The notes under the pieces are model-generated. The model made no database searches and had not been told where the DNA came from. It saw nothing but the letters and a program-made list of their open reading frames with translations. Positions 42,578 through 50,900 of a stretch of DNA of 64,000 bases are shown one piece after another. The stretch's first letter is position 1. Each line of letters opens with the position of its first letter. Made by a program: the position numbers and the translations under genes. The DNA is from Lachnospiraceae bacterium (GTDB lineage Bacteria; Bacillota; Clostridia; Lachnospirales; Lachnospiraceae). The stretch lies in contig JAFVHP010000044.1 of NCBI GenBank assembly GCA_017474455.1, forward strand, positions 186,001 to 250,000. Direction: 5' to 3'.

Positions 42578-43117
42578 TTACAGCAGAGCTTTCACGCACT
42601 CCTCGACCACGGCCATATCCGCTGTGGGTTCGAAACGGGCCACGACGTTGCCTTCACGGTCGATGATGAATTTTGTGAAATTCCATTTGATATCGGACTT
42701 CTTGTCCCATTCGGGATCGGCCTGGGCGAACATGTTCTCCAGCAGTTCCTTGTAGGGATGCTCGTCAAAGCCGGCGAAGCCTTTTTCCGACTTCAGGTAG
42801 GTGTAGAGCGGGAGCTCGTTCTCGCCGTTGACGTCCGCTTTCTTCATCTGCGGGAAGGTGGTGTTGTAATGCAGCGTGCAGAATTCGTGGATCTCGTCGT
42901 CCGAGCCGGGCGCCTGGGCACCGAACTGGTTGCAGGGGATGTCCAGGATCTCCAGACCCTTGTCATGGTAATCCTCATACATCTTTTCGATCGGCGCGTA
43001 CTGGGGCGTGAAGCCGCAGCCGGTCGCCGTGTTGACGACCATGACTACTTTTCCTTTGTAATCAGAAAGATCCAGAGTTTCGCCTTTGCCTGTAGTTACC
43101 TTGTAATCATAGATCAT
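42578..43117 (-). CDS. Glutathione peroxidase family thiol peroxidase
   Basis: This 179-residue protein has NTATGCGFTPQYAPIEKMY with catalytic C34, then ILDIPCNQFG and the late WNFTKFIIDREG. In Clostridia such Cys-type GPx proteins usually use thioredoxin to reduce peroxides. GGAGGG precedes the ATG. Confidence 0.9.
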   Translation of the reverse strand: MIYDYKVTTGKGETLDLSDYKGKVVMVVNTATGCGFTPQYAPIEKMYEDYHDKGLEILDIPCNQFGAQAPGSDDEIHEFCTLHYNTTFPQMKKADVNGENELPLYTYLKSEKGFAGFDEHPYKELLENMFAQADPEWDKKSDIKWNFTKFIIDREGNVVARFEPTADMAVVEECVKALL

Positions 43118-43158
43118 CTGCAGTCCCTCCGTTTATGTTGTCTTGCCATCATGACCAT

Positions 43159-45654
43159 TTACTCGCTCCACTCCAGCCAGAACGACACTTCCGCGTCGCC
43201 GCCGCCGAGCGCTTCCAGCAGTTCTTCGCGGGTAACATTCTTTATCTTCGCCAGGCGCGTGAAATTCCAGGTATTCACGTCATAATACACAGTGATCTGG
43301 TTCCCCTGGTAAAGGATGATATCGCCCGGTTCTGTCGTGATCTCTTCATCGCTGCGGACAAGTTCCCAGGGCAACGGGCCGACTTTTTCAAAATCACCGT
43401 AGTCATGGAGGCTGACCGTCAGTTCCCCCTCCTCCAGCTTTTCGAGAAAGGCTTCAGCGGAGGGATTGTCCGCCGGTTCCGGATAAAAGATCCTGCCATT
43501 CACTTCCATGACCAGCGTTGCGGCCGGCTGTATCGCTTCTTCCATATCTTCAGTCTCCGTATCTGTCTCTGTGACTGTTTCTGTATTTGTATCTGTCTCT
43601 GTATCGTTCAAAACCTCTGCCCCTGCTTTGGCGGCTGCCTGGTCATACGCGGCATTGATGATCCCCCGAAGCTGCGCAGCATGTTCCGGATCGGCATTCT
43701 CTGCTGCCATCCGTTCGAACAATGCGAATTTGCTCTGAATATTCAGAGCGGACGGATGGTTCCCGCCAATGTCTGTCCCTTCCGGCAGAAGCTTCAGGCT
43801 CTCTGCCGCCATATCGGCACAAAGATCCAGGAGCTGCCCGGATATATCCTGACCGGGATCCGCGTCCATCCCGATGGAGAGGATCTGCGGAACAAATCCC
43901 AGTGTGGACGCCGTGTACCAGTTGCCGTCGAACTTATTCGCGTCTGCCTGCACATCTGTTACTCTTGAATTGATCTTGTTCGTCAGATAGACAACGATCA
44001 GATTCCGGACAGGATCTATCATGAAAAGGGTACCTGTCCATCCCTGGTGCCCGATGGTGCCGGGAGCTGCCTGGGTCCCGAAATACCATACTCTCTGGGC
44101 GTCCGCCTGTCTCCACCAGCCAAGGCCCCAGTTGGCCGCGGTCTCCTGCTTCGGTGCCGTGAACTGGTCGATCACGTTACGGGAGAAGAAGCGGTGATCC
44201 CCGTAGCCGCCCCAGAGCATGACCGAGGCCAGCTTTGCCAGATCGGAAGCGTTCGCGAACAGGCCGGCGTGCCCGGAAATGCCCTGCATGCTGTAGTACG
44301 CCTTTTCATCGTGGACTTCGCCCTGCAGGGTATAGGTCCTGTATCCGTCAAAGTCCAGCAGGCCGTCCCTTGTATTCCCGTTCAGTTCCGTCGCCGCGCA
44401 GTCGTCCGGGGCAAAGCCGTTCTCCAGCGGATTGTATGTGATATGTGAAAGGCCCATCGGCTCCCAGAAGGTCTTCTTCAGCCAGGTATCCAGGTCCTCG
44501 CCGGTGACCTTCTCCACGATCAGGCCGAGGATCATATAGTCCAGGTCGGAATACACGGTATTCGTGCCGGGCTCATACTCCAGCGGTGTCCTGCAGATCA
44601 TCCGGGTGGTGGCCGCCTTCGTTTCCGCATCAGCGCCGTTGCCCGCGTACAGCGGATTGACCGGGTACGTCTCGCCCTCTTCCAGGTCTTTCTTATACAG
44701 CAGGGGCGCGCAGTATTTGGGATCCGAAGGGAAGCCGCCCTGGTGCCGCAGAAGGTCGCGTATGGTCAGTTCCGCCTTCCATCCTTTTACTGTTTCCAGC
44801 TCCAGATCAGGCATATTCCCGTCGATATCCGGAATGAGTACCGTATCTTCAATGAAACCGTCCCCGAAGAAGTCCGATACCATCGCGTCCAGGCTCACGG
44901 CGCCGTCGGTGACCAGCTTCTGGAGCGCGTAGTTCACCGTGAACATTTTGGTCACGGAGGCAAGGTCATAGAGTGTATCCACAGTCACTGCGGGGCTGTC
45001 CGTATTCACGCTGCCGTCCGGCAGATAGGAATTGGTCTTTCCCCAGGCATTCTCATAGACGAGCCTGCCGTTTCTTACTACGGCCAGCTGCGCGCTGGTG
45101 AAGCCGAATTCGATGTCCGATTCGATGAGTTCTGAGATCATTTCCAGTGCTTCCGGTGAGATCCCTTCCTCTTCCGGTGTCCCGGGCAGGACTTCCGGAT
45201 ACGGGACGCAGACCGTTACTTTTGCTTCGGGATCAAAGGGCACGATATTGGAGATCTGGACCGTATTCTCCCCGTCTTTCGCGATCCCGGCGATATCCAC
45301 GTTATAGGAGCCGCCGCCCGCCATAGCGGCCGTATCCACTATCGTCCCGTTGACATACATCCGGAATCCTGTAACAGCCTCCGCTGGCTTTACGGTGATC
45401 GTCCCCTGCCCGTGGCAGCCGTAAAAGCTGAACATACTGTTCATCGCCAGCGTATCGTCCGTATAGCCTTTCCAGTCCGGAAACGTCACCTCCGCCTGCC
45501 ATTCCGGCTCCTGCTGCGCCGCTTCCCCGGCTCCGGTCTCTTCTTCAGCCCTTGCGCGTACCGGCACTGCCGCGGCCGCAAGCCCTGCTGCCGCAAGAGC
45601 CGCGCAGATAAGGAGTGCCGTCTGTCTTCTCAGAAACTTCCCCATTTTGATCAT
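43159..45654 (-). CDS. Secreted beta-lactamase-family serine hydrolase with N- and C-terminal extra domains
   Basis: This 831-residue protein has an N-terminal signal peptide (ALLICAALAAAGLAAAAVP). A small beta domain with WKGYTDDTLAMNSMF...YGCHGQG spans about 50-150. A class-C beta-lactamase/penicillin-binding domain spans about 160-590 (SVTK at S233-K236, YSD in NTVYSDLDYM, and the end GHQGWTGT). Next is an acidic Thr/Glu repeat linker, then a C-terminal beta domain. It may be an esterase or DD-peptidase on the cell surface. The start overlaps the upstream GNAT by 4 bp. Confidence 0.85.
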   Translation of the reverse strand: MIKMGKFLRRQTALLICAALAAAGLAAAAVPVRARAEEETGAGEAAQQEPEWQAEVTFPDWKGYTDDTLAMNSMFSFYGCHGQGTITVKPAEAVTGFRMYVNGTIVDTAAMAGGGSYNVDIAGIAKDGENTVQISNIVPFDPEAKVTVCVPYPEVLPGTPEEEGISPEALEMISELIESDIEFGFTSAQLAVVRNGRLVYENAWGKTNSYLPDGSVNTDSPAVTVDTLYDLASVTKMFTVNYALQKLVTDGAVSLDAMVSDFFGDGFIEDTVLIPDIDGNMPDLELETVKGWKAELTIRDLLRHQGGFPSDPKYCAPLLYKKDLEEGETYPVNPLYAGNGADAETKAATTRMICRTPLEYEPGTNTVYSDLDYMILGLIVEKVTGEDLDTWLKKTFWEPMGLSHITYNPLENGFAPDDCAATELNGNTRDGLLDFDGYRTYTLQGEVHDEKAYYSMQGISGHAGLFANASDLAKLASVMLWGGYGDHRFFSRNVIDQFTAPKQETAANWGLGWWRQADAQRVWYFGTQAAPGTIGHQGWTGTLFMIDPVRNLIVVYLTNKINSRVTDVQADANKFDGNWYTASTLGFVPQILSIGMDADPGQDISGQLLDLCADMAAESLKLLPEGTDIGGNHPSALNIQSKFALFERMAAENADPEHAAQLRGIINAAYDQAAAKAGAEVLNDTETDTNTETVTETDTETEDMEEAIQPAATLVMEVNGRIFYPEPADNPSAEAFLEKLEEGELTVSLHDYGDFEKVGPLPWELVRSDEEITTEPGDIILYQGNQITVYYDVNTWNFTRLAKIKNVTREELLEALGGGDAEVSFWLEWSE

Positions 45655-46184
45655 GTTCCATCCTCTCTGTGTTCTCCGATGATCTTTTCCATCCAGACCA
45701 TATTATACCAGCGTCCGAATTTATATCCGCATTTATGAAATTCCCCGACTTTTATATATCCGAGGTGTGCGTGGAAATCCGCACTGTTCGAAGTCAGGTA
45801 CTCATCGTCTTTGTCCGGCATGCCGATGCAGGCGTACAGGTTCAGCATGCCCGCTGCCCTGAGCCTTTCCTCGAGCGCTTCGTAGAGCATCCTCCCAAGG
45901 CCTTCCTTCTGGGCACTGTGGTCCAGATAGATCGTCATCTCGCAGGAGCGGGCATAGGCAGCCCGGCCCACGAAAGGCCCGGCATACGCGTAGCCTTCGA
46001 TCCGTCCGTCCCTTTCGATGACCAGATACGGATACCGGCGAAGGGTCTTTTCCATCTTCTGCCGGAATTCGTCCGCAGCCGGCGTATCATAGTCAAAAGT
46101 GATGGCCGTATTCTTCACATAGTGATCGTAGATCTCCAGAAGACGCGGCACATCTGCCGGCACCGCATCCCGTATGATGATCAT
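45651..46184 (-). CDS. GNAT acetyltransferase, phosphinothricin acetyltransferase-like
   Basis: This 177-residue protein of the Pat/Bar-like GNAT group has VPRLLEIYDHYVKNTAITFDY, YAYAGPFVGRAAYARSCEMTIYLDHSAQKEGLGRML, and GYIKVGEFHKCGYKFGRWYNMVWMEK. It acetylates an amino compound, perhaps as detoxification. GGAGG precedes the ATG. Confidence 0.9.
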   Translation of the reverse strand: MIIIRDAVPADVPRLLEIYDHYVKNTAITFDYDTPAADEFRQKMEKTLRRYPYLVIERDGRIEGYAYAGPFVGRAAYARSCEMTIYLDHSAQKEGLGRMLYEALEERLRAAGMLNLYACIGMPDKDDEYLTSNSADFHAHLGYIKVGEFHKCGYKFGRWYNMVWMEKIIGEHREDGT

Positions 46185-46263
46185 CTGTATCTTTCCTCCG
46201 CTGCCTCTGAACCTGACCGGATCCGGTCAACTTTGATCTCTTTCGATCATCATATCCGCCGGA

Positions 46264-47130
46264 TCACATCTTGACCAGCGGCTTTGCCTTCTGGGGCGCA
46301 GGGAACGCTTCTTCAAAAAGCGGCAGTATCTCCGCATATACCCTGTCCGGTACTTCCTTAAGGTCATCCCGCAGATGCTGCAGCGATGACGTCTGGAACA
46401 GCGCCTGGACACCGTGTTCCGCAACGAACTTCAGCATAAAGGCCTCGGGAACGATGCCCGCTTCCCGGCAGGCATCCATGATCCTGTGTTCCCTCCGGAT
46501 ATCCGGATGTGCCGCAAAACCCGAACCCAGGGACGAATACGCCATGGGCAGGATATGCTCCTGTTTCAGGAGCGGCAGAAGGTCAAATTCCGTCCCTCTC
46601 TCGTATACGGAATAATAGATCTGGTTACAGAAGCAGTTCCTGCCATTCTCGCAGTCCAGCAGGTCCTTCATATCATTTACGTCAAAATTGGAGACGCCCC
46701 ATGCACTGATCAGGCCGTCTGTCCTGGCCGCCTCCATTTCATCGACCATCAGCTGCAGATCGGCGTTTTCCCGCCAGTGCAGAAGATACAGGTCGATATA
46801 GTCTGTCTTCAGGCGCTTAAGGCTCTCTTCGAGGCGGCGCCTGAAGACCTTTTTTTGTACATTGGACGGCAGTATCTTATCAACGATGAAGAGACTCTCA
46901 CGGTCAAGGCTGCCGACGGTCTTCCCAAGTTCCGTCTCGCAGCGCCCGCCGCCGTACATTTCGGCGGTATCCAGGACAGTGACCCCGTATTCCGTGACTG
47001 CCGTCCGGATGCACCTGTCCAGCCCGGCATTGCTGCCGGACCAGAAAGACGTTGTTCCCATTCCGGCCGCGGAGATCTTCTTTGGATGCCTTACCGGTGC
47101 AGCAAACCCGCTGACGTCGAAATATTTCAT
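46264..47130 (-). CDS. Aldo/keto reductase
   Basis: This 288-residue AKR has VLDTAEMYGGG, IVDKILPSN, YIDLYLLHWRE and AWGVSNF in the expected order. It is an NAD(P)H-dependent aldehyde/ketone reductase with unknown substrate. It is followed by the GNAT at 46184 on the same strand. Confidence 0.9.
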   Translation of the reverse strand: MKYFDVSGFAAPVRHPKKISAAGMGTTSFWSGSNAGLDRCIRTAVTEYGVTVLDTAEMYGGGRCETELGKTVGSLDRESLFIVDKILPSNVQKKVFRRRLEESLKRLKTDYIDLYLLHWRENADLQLMVDEMEAARTDGLISAWGVSNFDVNDMKDLLDCENGRNCFCNQIYYSVYERGTEFDLLPLLKQEHILPMAYSSLGSGFAAHPDIRREHRIMDACREAGIVPEAFMLKFVAEHGVQALFQTSSLQHLRDDLKEVPDRVYAEILPLFEEAFPAPQKAKPLVKM

Positions 47131-47193
47131 CTGTCCACCCTGTCTCAGTAATACTCCGTTTCTGTTATCCCTGCTCTGACTGACCGGCCCCGG

Positions 47194-48066
47194 TCATTTT
47201 ATGGCCGGCTCTTCAAGGCCCGTGTACCGCATGCTGGCCTCCCAGAGTTCTTTTTCATTCTCTTCGTTATAGGACAGGGCGGAGGTGAAGATCGCCCTTG
47301 TGCTGCGGTCGAAGAAGGCGTTGCTGATATAGGCCAGGGTATCTTCCGTGACCAGCTTGGCCAGAGCGTCGGAGGATTCCGCAAGGTCCCCGATCCGTTC
47401 CGGCCACTGTGTCCGGATACGGGGCTCCATTTCCTTTCCCCTGCCCCTGGAAAAATTGGTATCCGCCATAAATCCCGGATTAAACGCGTTCGCCGTGATC
47501 TTCTTCCCGGCGGCGGCAAGCCTGCGGTGCAGTTCATGTATAAAGTATACGTTGCAGAGCTTGGAAGCGGCATACCTGTTTCGGTCTTCTTCCGCCGGAT
47601 GAGCCAGCGCTTCAACACCCTTCCACTCGATCCCTCCGGGTGGATTGTGCATGTCGGAAGAGACGCTGAAGATCTTCGCGCCGTCCGGCATGACCGGGAT
47701 CAGGAGAAGGGTCAGCAGGAAATGCCCCAGATGATTGGTTGCAAAGACTATATCAAATCCATCCTCCGTCAGACCCGAGGGAGCGCTGCCTCCGATGCCG
47801 GCGTTGTTGACCAGCACATTGACTTTCCTCTCCTGCGCGATCACCTTTTCGGCAAACGCGCGCACACTCTTAAGGGATGACGTGTCCAGCTGCATGGCAG
47901 CCACATTTTCATTCCCTGTCTCACGGATGATCTCTTCCTTTGCCTTTTTGCCCTTTTCCATGTTCCGGCAGGCGAGGATCACTCTGAAGTCCCTGTTCTT
48001 TGCTGTCTTTTTGGCGGTCTCGAACCCGAGTCCCGAATTGGCGCCGGTAATGACCACTGTTTTCAT
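47194..48066 (-). CDS. Short-chain dehydrogenase/reductase (retinol-dehydrogenase-like)
   Basis: This 290-residue SDR has ITGANSGLGFETAK for cofactor binding, LVNNAGIGG, and the active-site pair in YAASKLCNVYF. The pattern is that of RDH/protochlorophyllide-like bacterial SDRs. AAAGGAGAG precedes ATG 48066. Confidence 0.9.
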   Translation of the reverse strand: MKTVVITGANSGLGFETAKKTAKNRDFRVILACRNMEKGKKAKEEIIRETGNENVAAMQLDTSSLKSVRAFAEKVIAQERKVNVLVNNAGIGGSAPSGLTEDGFDIVFATNHLGHFLLTLLLIPVMPDGAKIFSVSSDMHNPPGGIEWKGVEALAHPAEEDRNRYAASKLCNVYFIHELHRRLAAAGKKITANAFNPGFMADTNFSRGRGKEMEPRIRTQWPERIGDLAESSDALAKLVTEDTLAYISNAFFDRSTRAIFTSALSYNEENEKELWEASMRYTGLEEPAIK

Positions 48067-48159
48067 ATTCTGCCTCTCCTTTCTGCCGCATTTGAAAGTT
48101 CTTTACTATATTCCATTATACAATGTATACCGCTTCCCCCGTCCGCAGACCCTCCACCG

Positions 48160-48999
48160 TCATATCACGACGCAAGTCCCCGGCAGCTGCACAAGGCAGC
48201 ATATTTCGTTTTCTTCGCAGTACCGCGCCAGTCTGAAGAATGCCTTTCCGGTATCCCCGAGCGGACGCGGCATGCCGGCTGCCGGTACGGACAGCGGCCG
48301 GAAGAAGTTGTCCCAGTGGACGGGGATCACCAGTTCCGGCCGGAGTTTGCCGGCCGTTTCATCAAAAAACTTCTCCTGCGTTACGGTATCTGCCTTCTCA
48401 AGACCCGCAATACCCAGGAAAAGAACGTCTGCCCTGTACCCGTTCATCTGGCCTTCAATATAATTGAAACTCGGACGGATCATGATCCGCTTTCCTCCCG
48501 CTTCCACATAAAAATCAAAGGAGCCGCCCTCTTTATAGTCCCTGAGCCGGGCCGGCTGGATGAGCGGCGCGTCGATCATCTCTCCCAGATCGTTGTTGAA
48601 AACGGTGGGCTTTGAATGCAGGGAAGGAATGACTTTGATCCGGAAATCCCCGACCTCATATGTCTCATTTGCCTTAAACTCTGTCAGCTGCCCTTCCGGA
48701 ACGCCGCCGCCCCGGGCCACGTTCAGGGCGGAGCTGCTGCCGTAGACTTTCGCCCCGCAGGTGTTGGCGATATACGGCATATCCATCACATGGTCATGAT
48801 GGGTATGGGAGATAAAGACCGCCCTCAGCCTGTCCATATGATGGATCCTTATCTTCCCGCCGGCCGTCTCCCGGTCGGTCTGTGCTCTGCCGGCCAGGTA
48901 CCTGAACAGGGACGGCCTGGTCAGGTGCGCGTCGAACAGGATCTGGTCCTTCCCGTCGTCAAACATGAGCACCGTGGTGCCCAGGTACGTGACTTTCAT
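48160..48999 (-). CDS. MBL-fold metal-dependent hydrolase
   Basis: This 279-residue metallo-beta-lactamase fold protein has HTHHDH (H65, H67, D69, H70), a long TVFNNDLGEMIDAP segment, and a late PVHWDNFF. It is of the UlaG/L-ascorbate-6-phosphate lactonase-like kind, but the substrate is open. AAAGGA precedes the start. Confidence 0.85.
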   Translation of the reverse strand: MKVTYLGTTVLMFDDGKDQILFDAHLTRPSLFRYLAGRAQTDRETAGGKIRIHHMDRLRAVFISHTHHDHVMDMPYIANTCGAKVYGSSSALNVARGGGVPEGQLTEFKANETYEVGDFRIKVIPSLHSKPTVFNNDLGEMIDAPLIQPARLRDYKEGGSFDFYVEAGGKRIMIRPSFNYIEGQMNGYRADVLFLGIAGLEKADTVTQEKFFDETAGKLRPELVIPVHWDNFFRPLSVPAAGMPRPLGDTGKAFFRLARYCEENEICCLVQLPGTCVVI

Positions 49000-49061
49000 G
49001 TACGCAATATCCTTTACGATTATAAATAGTCAGTTAATTTAAATAAAATTCGAAAATTGTA

Positions 49062-49090
49062 TTGACATTTTATCTGCGCAAGTGTATAGT
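49062..49090 (+). promoter_or_regulatory. Consensus promoter of a short free-standing transcript
   Basis: TTGACA (49062-49067) and TATAGT (49085-49090) with exactly 17 bases between, after an A/T-rich block. No annotated plus-strand gene follows before the terminator at 49181. Confidence 0.75.
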
Positions 49091-49156
49091 TTAAGCATAA
49101 GATAAAGGAATAAAAAAAAGAAGCAAAAACCAGATAAAGAAAGGAGATATAAATAA

Positions 49157-49180
49157 GTGAGAAGTCCGAATATTTCCTAA
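49157..49180 (+). CDS. Possible 7-codon mini-ORF (MRSPNIS)
   Basis: GTG at 49157, ten bases after AAGGAG, opens seven codons to a TAA that abuts the terminator stem. It could be a leader-type peptide, or the strong ribosome site may serve as a small-RNA pairing site. Translation is unproven. Confidence 0.4.
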   Translation: MRSPNIS

Positions 49181-49218
49181 AGGGCACTGATCAAAAGATC
49201 GGTGCCCTTATTTTTTTG
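49181..49218 (+). terminator. Intrinsic terminator of the short transcript
   Basis: AGGGCACTGATC-AAAA-GATCGGTGCCCT (12 pairs, one G-T) followed by TATTTTTTT. It terminates the transcript from the 49062 promoter at about 120 nt. Confidence 0.9.
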
Positions 49219-49254
49219 CCTTATTTTACGGCACCCTGTCCGGATGCGTAAGCA

Positions 49255-49938
49255 TCATCTTTTCAGCCCCCGCAGGTATTCCTTCTGCTCCGGCTTGATC
49301 CTGAAGCTTTCGACAGCTTTCTGTATCGTCTTGTTGTGCGTCCATACGTCCAGCCTCTCTTCCTCGATGAACGGCAGGATCTTTTCATACTGTTTGGCCA
49401 GCGCCGTGGCGAAATACCACGCCCGCATCATGTTGACATAGTATTCTTCCGAGCGCACCCCGGCCACCATCTCCGGATACTCCGGGTCAAAGTCCTCATC
49501 CAGGAAATGCTGCATCAGCATGCCGATGCTAAAGCGCACGGTGTACGTCTTATCCGACCCGGTCCAGGCCCGGATATGTTCCAGGAGCTTCTGCCTGTTC
49601 TTTTTGAACACTTTCGGAGACAGCTGGTCGCAGGTCGCCCAGTTGTCGATATACGGCAGGAACTCCTCCGTCCGCGCCATGCAGGTTTCGTAATCTTTGA
49701 TCTCGGAAATGATAAACGCGTGCAGCTGGTCCTCGTCGAAGTACCGGTGCGGCAGCGCATCCAGGAAGGCGCCGATCTCCGGATCCTTCACATACTCCTT
49801 TGCCAGTTTGCGCAGCGCCGGCGTACGTACGCCGATCATGTTTTCCGGATCTTTGCCCGGCATCAGCTTCGCCTGAAAATCCCTGTAAGCCGTGTCCTGC
49901 TCTTCAAACAGGCGCTGTCTGATCTTTTCTTCTGTCAT
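49255..49938 (-). CDS. DNA alkylation repair protein (AlkD-like HEAT-repeat)
   Basis: This 227-residue protein has VRTPALRKLAKEYVKD, DEDQLHAFIISEIKDYE, IDNWATCDQLSPKVFKK and YYVNMMRAWYFATALAKQYEK, the AlkD/alkylation-repair HEAT pattern with the conserved WxxCD. It excises or recognises alkylated bases. GGGGGA precedes the ATG. Confidence 0.88.
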   Translation of the reverse strand: MTEEKIRQRLFEEQDTAYRDFQAKLMPGKDPENMIGVRTPALRKLAKEYVKDPEIGAFLDALPHRYFDEDQLHAFIISEIKDYETCMARTEEFLPYIDNWATCDQLSPKVFKKNRQKLLEHIRAWTGSDKTYTVRFSIGMLMQHFLDEDFDPEYPEMVAGVRSEEYYVNMMRAWYFATALAKQYEKILPFIEEERLDVWTHNKTIQKAVESFRIKPEQKEYLRGLKR

Positions 49939-49971
49939 ACTTTTTCCCCCAGCTGTAATATTCGCACCGGC

Positions 49972-50355
49972 TTACTGCAGGCTTTCATGCTCAAGCACCC
50001 ATGAAAGGAGTTCCTCGTATTTCATGGTACCGCCCGCGATCGAGAGTCCGATCTCAACCAGCTCGTCATCCGTACATCTGATCCGTATCCCGTTCATTTC
50101 AAGAAACGTAAGCATCACGTAAACTCCGATCCTTTTGTTTCCGTCAACAAACGCGTGGTTCGAGATCAGGAGATATCCGAGCCTCGCTCCTTTTTCTTCT
50201 TTGGTCGGATAGAATTCCTTACCGTCAAAGCCCGCGTATATGCTCTCCAGGGCTGAATCCAGCAGTCCCTCATCCCTGACGCCCACAGCCCCGCCGGTGG
50301 CTTCTCCCATGATCTGGTGAAGCAGCAGTACTTTTTCCCTGGTAAAACGGATCAT
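49972..50355 (-). CDS. doc: Doc-type (death-on-curing) Fic-fold toxin
   Basis: This 127-residue protein has the Fic motif HAFVDGNKR (H67-R75) and the short all-helical Doc frame. Doc phosphorylates and inactivates EF-Tu. It overlaps the antitoxin stop by 4 bp and is second in the pair, the usual order. Confidence 0.9.
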   Translation of the reverse strand: MIRFTREKVLLLHQIMGEATGGAVGVRDEGLLDSALESIYAGFDGKEFYPTKEEKGARLGYLLISNHAFVDGNKRIGVYVMLTFLEMNGIRIRCTDDELVEIGLSIAGGTMKYEELLSWVLEHESLQ

Positions 50356-50594
50356 CTGGCAAGCTCCTCAAATGCGGCACGGTGTTCCCGGAGGATCCTT
50401 GCGGCCACGAATTCCAGTTTTTCATCCTCCGACATCTCGATCTGCGGTTCCTTATCGAGGTCGATCACGAGCAGTTTGGGCCTGTTGTTTTTGAACACGA
50501 CAATATGCCCCTTCTGCTCAGCCATTTTCGCGGCCCTTGAAAAGTTCTGGTTCGCTTCCGTTATACTGACGATAGAATTTGTATTTATGGTCAT
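50352..50594 (-). CDS. phd: Phd/YefM-family antitoxin
   Basis: This 80-residue protein begins MTINTNSIVSITEANQNFSR with the conserved ARK-like LLVIDLDKE end, then an acidic helix that should wrap Doc. GGAGG is upstream. It is expected to bind the inverted repeat at 50622-50657. Confidence 0.87.
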   Translation of the reverse strand: MTINTNSIVSITEANQNFSRAAKMAEQKGHIVVFKNNRPKLLVIDLDKEPQIEMSEDEKLEFVAARILREHRAAFEELAR

Positions 50595-50615
50595 CCCCCT
50601 TATCCTCCTAAAAAA

Positions 50616-50657
50616 ATAATAAACGGATAATAGGTATAATTCAACCTATTATCCGTT
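50616..50657 (-). promoter_or_regulatory. Phd-Doc promoter and operator
   Basis: On the minus strand TTGAAT and TATTAT are 17 bases apart. Perfect 14-bp arms AACGGATAATAGGT and ACCTATTATCCGTT (50622-50635, 50644-50657; 8-base spacer) straddle the -35 and reach the -10, fitting autoregulation. Confidence 0.75.
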
Positions 50658-50809
50658 ATTTATGATGTTATCTATGCCGTAAGCCTGTCCTGTTTTTTAG
50701 TCCGGAACTGCTTTTACGACCGCAGGTCCGTCATTAAGATATTACCTGTATTACGGCAGTCCGACCGCCAGGAAGGAAGCGGGCCTGTCGGAACGGTTGG
50801 CCGCGCTGC

Positions 50810-50900
50810 CCCGGCATTTTCCTGATGCAAATGCGGTCCGCTGCCACGGCAATTTTCTGATGCAAATACCGTTTATCAGCCCAGCATTTTCCTGATATTC
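50810..50900. repeat. Triplicated 3'-end sequence (GGCATTTTCCTGATGC type)
   Basis: Three imperfect copies of GCATTTTCCTGAT (near 50814, 50850, 50883). The last is the 3' end of the adjacent gene. They look like tandem duplications of the gene terminus. Confidence 0.5.
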
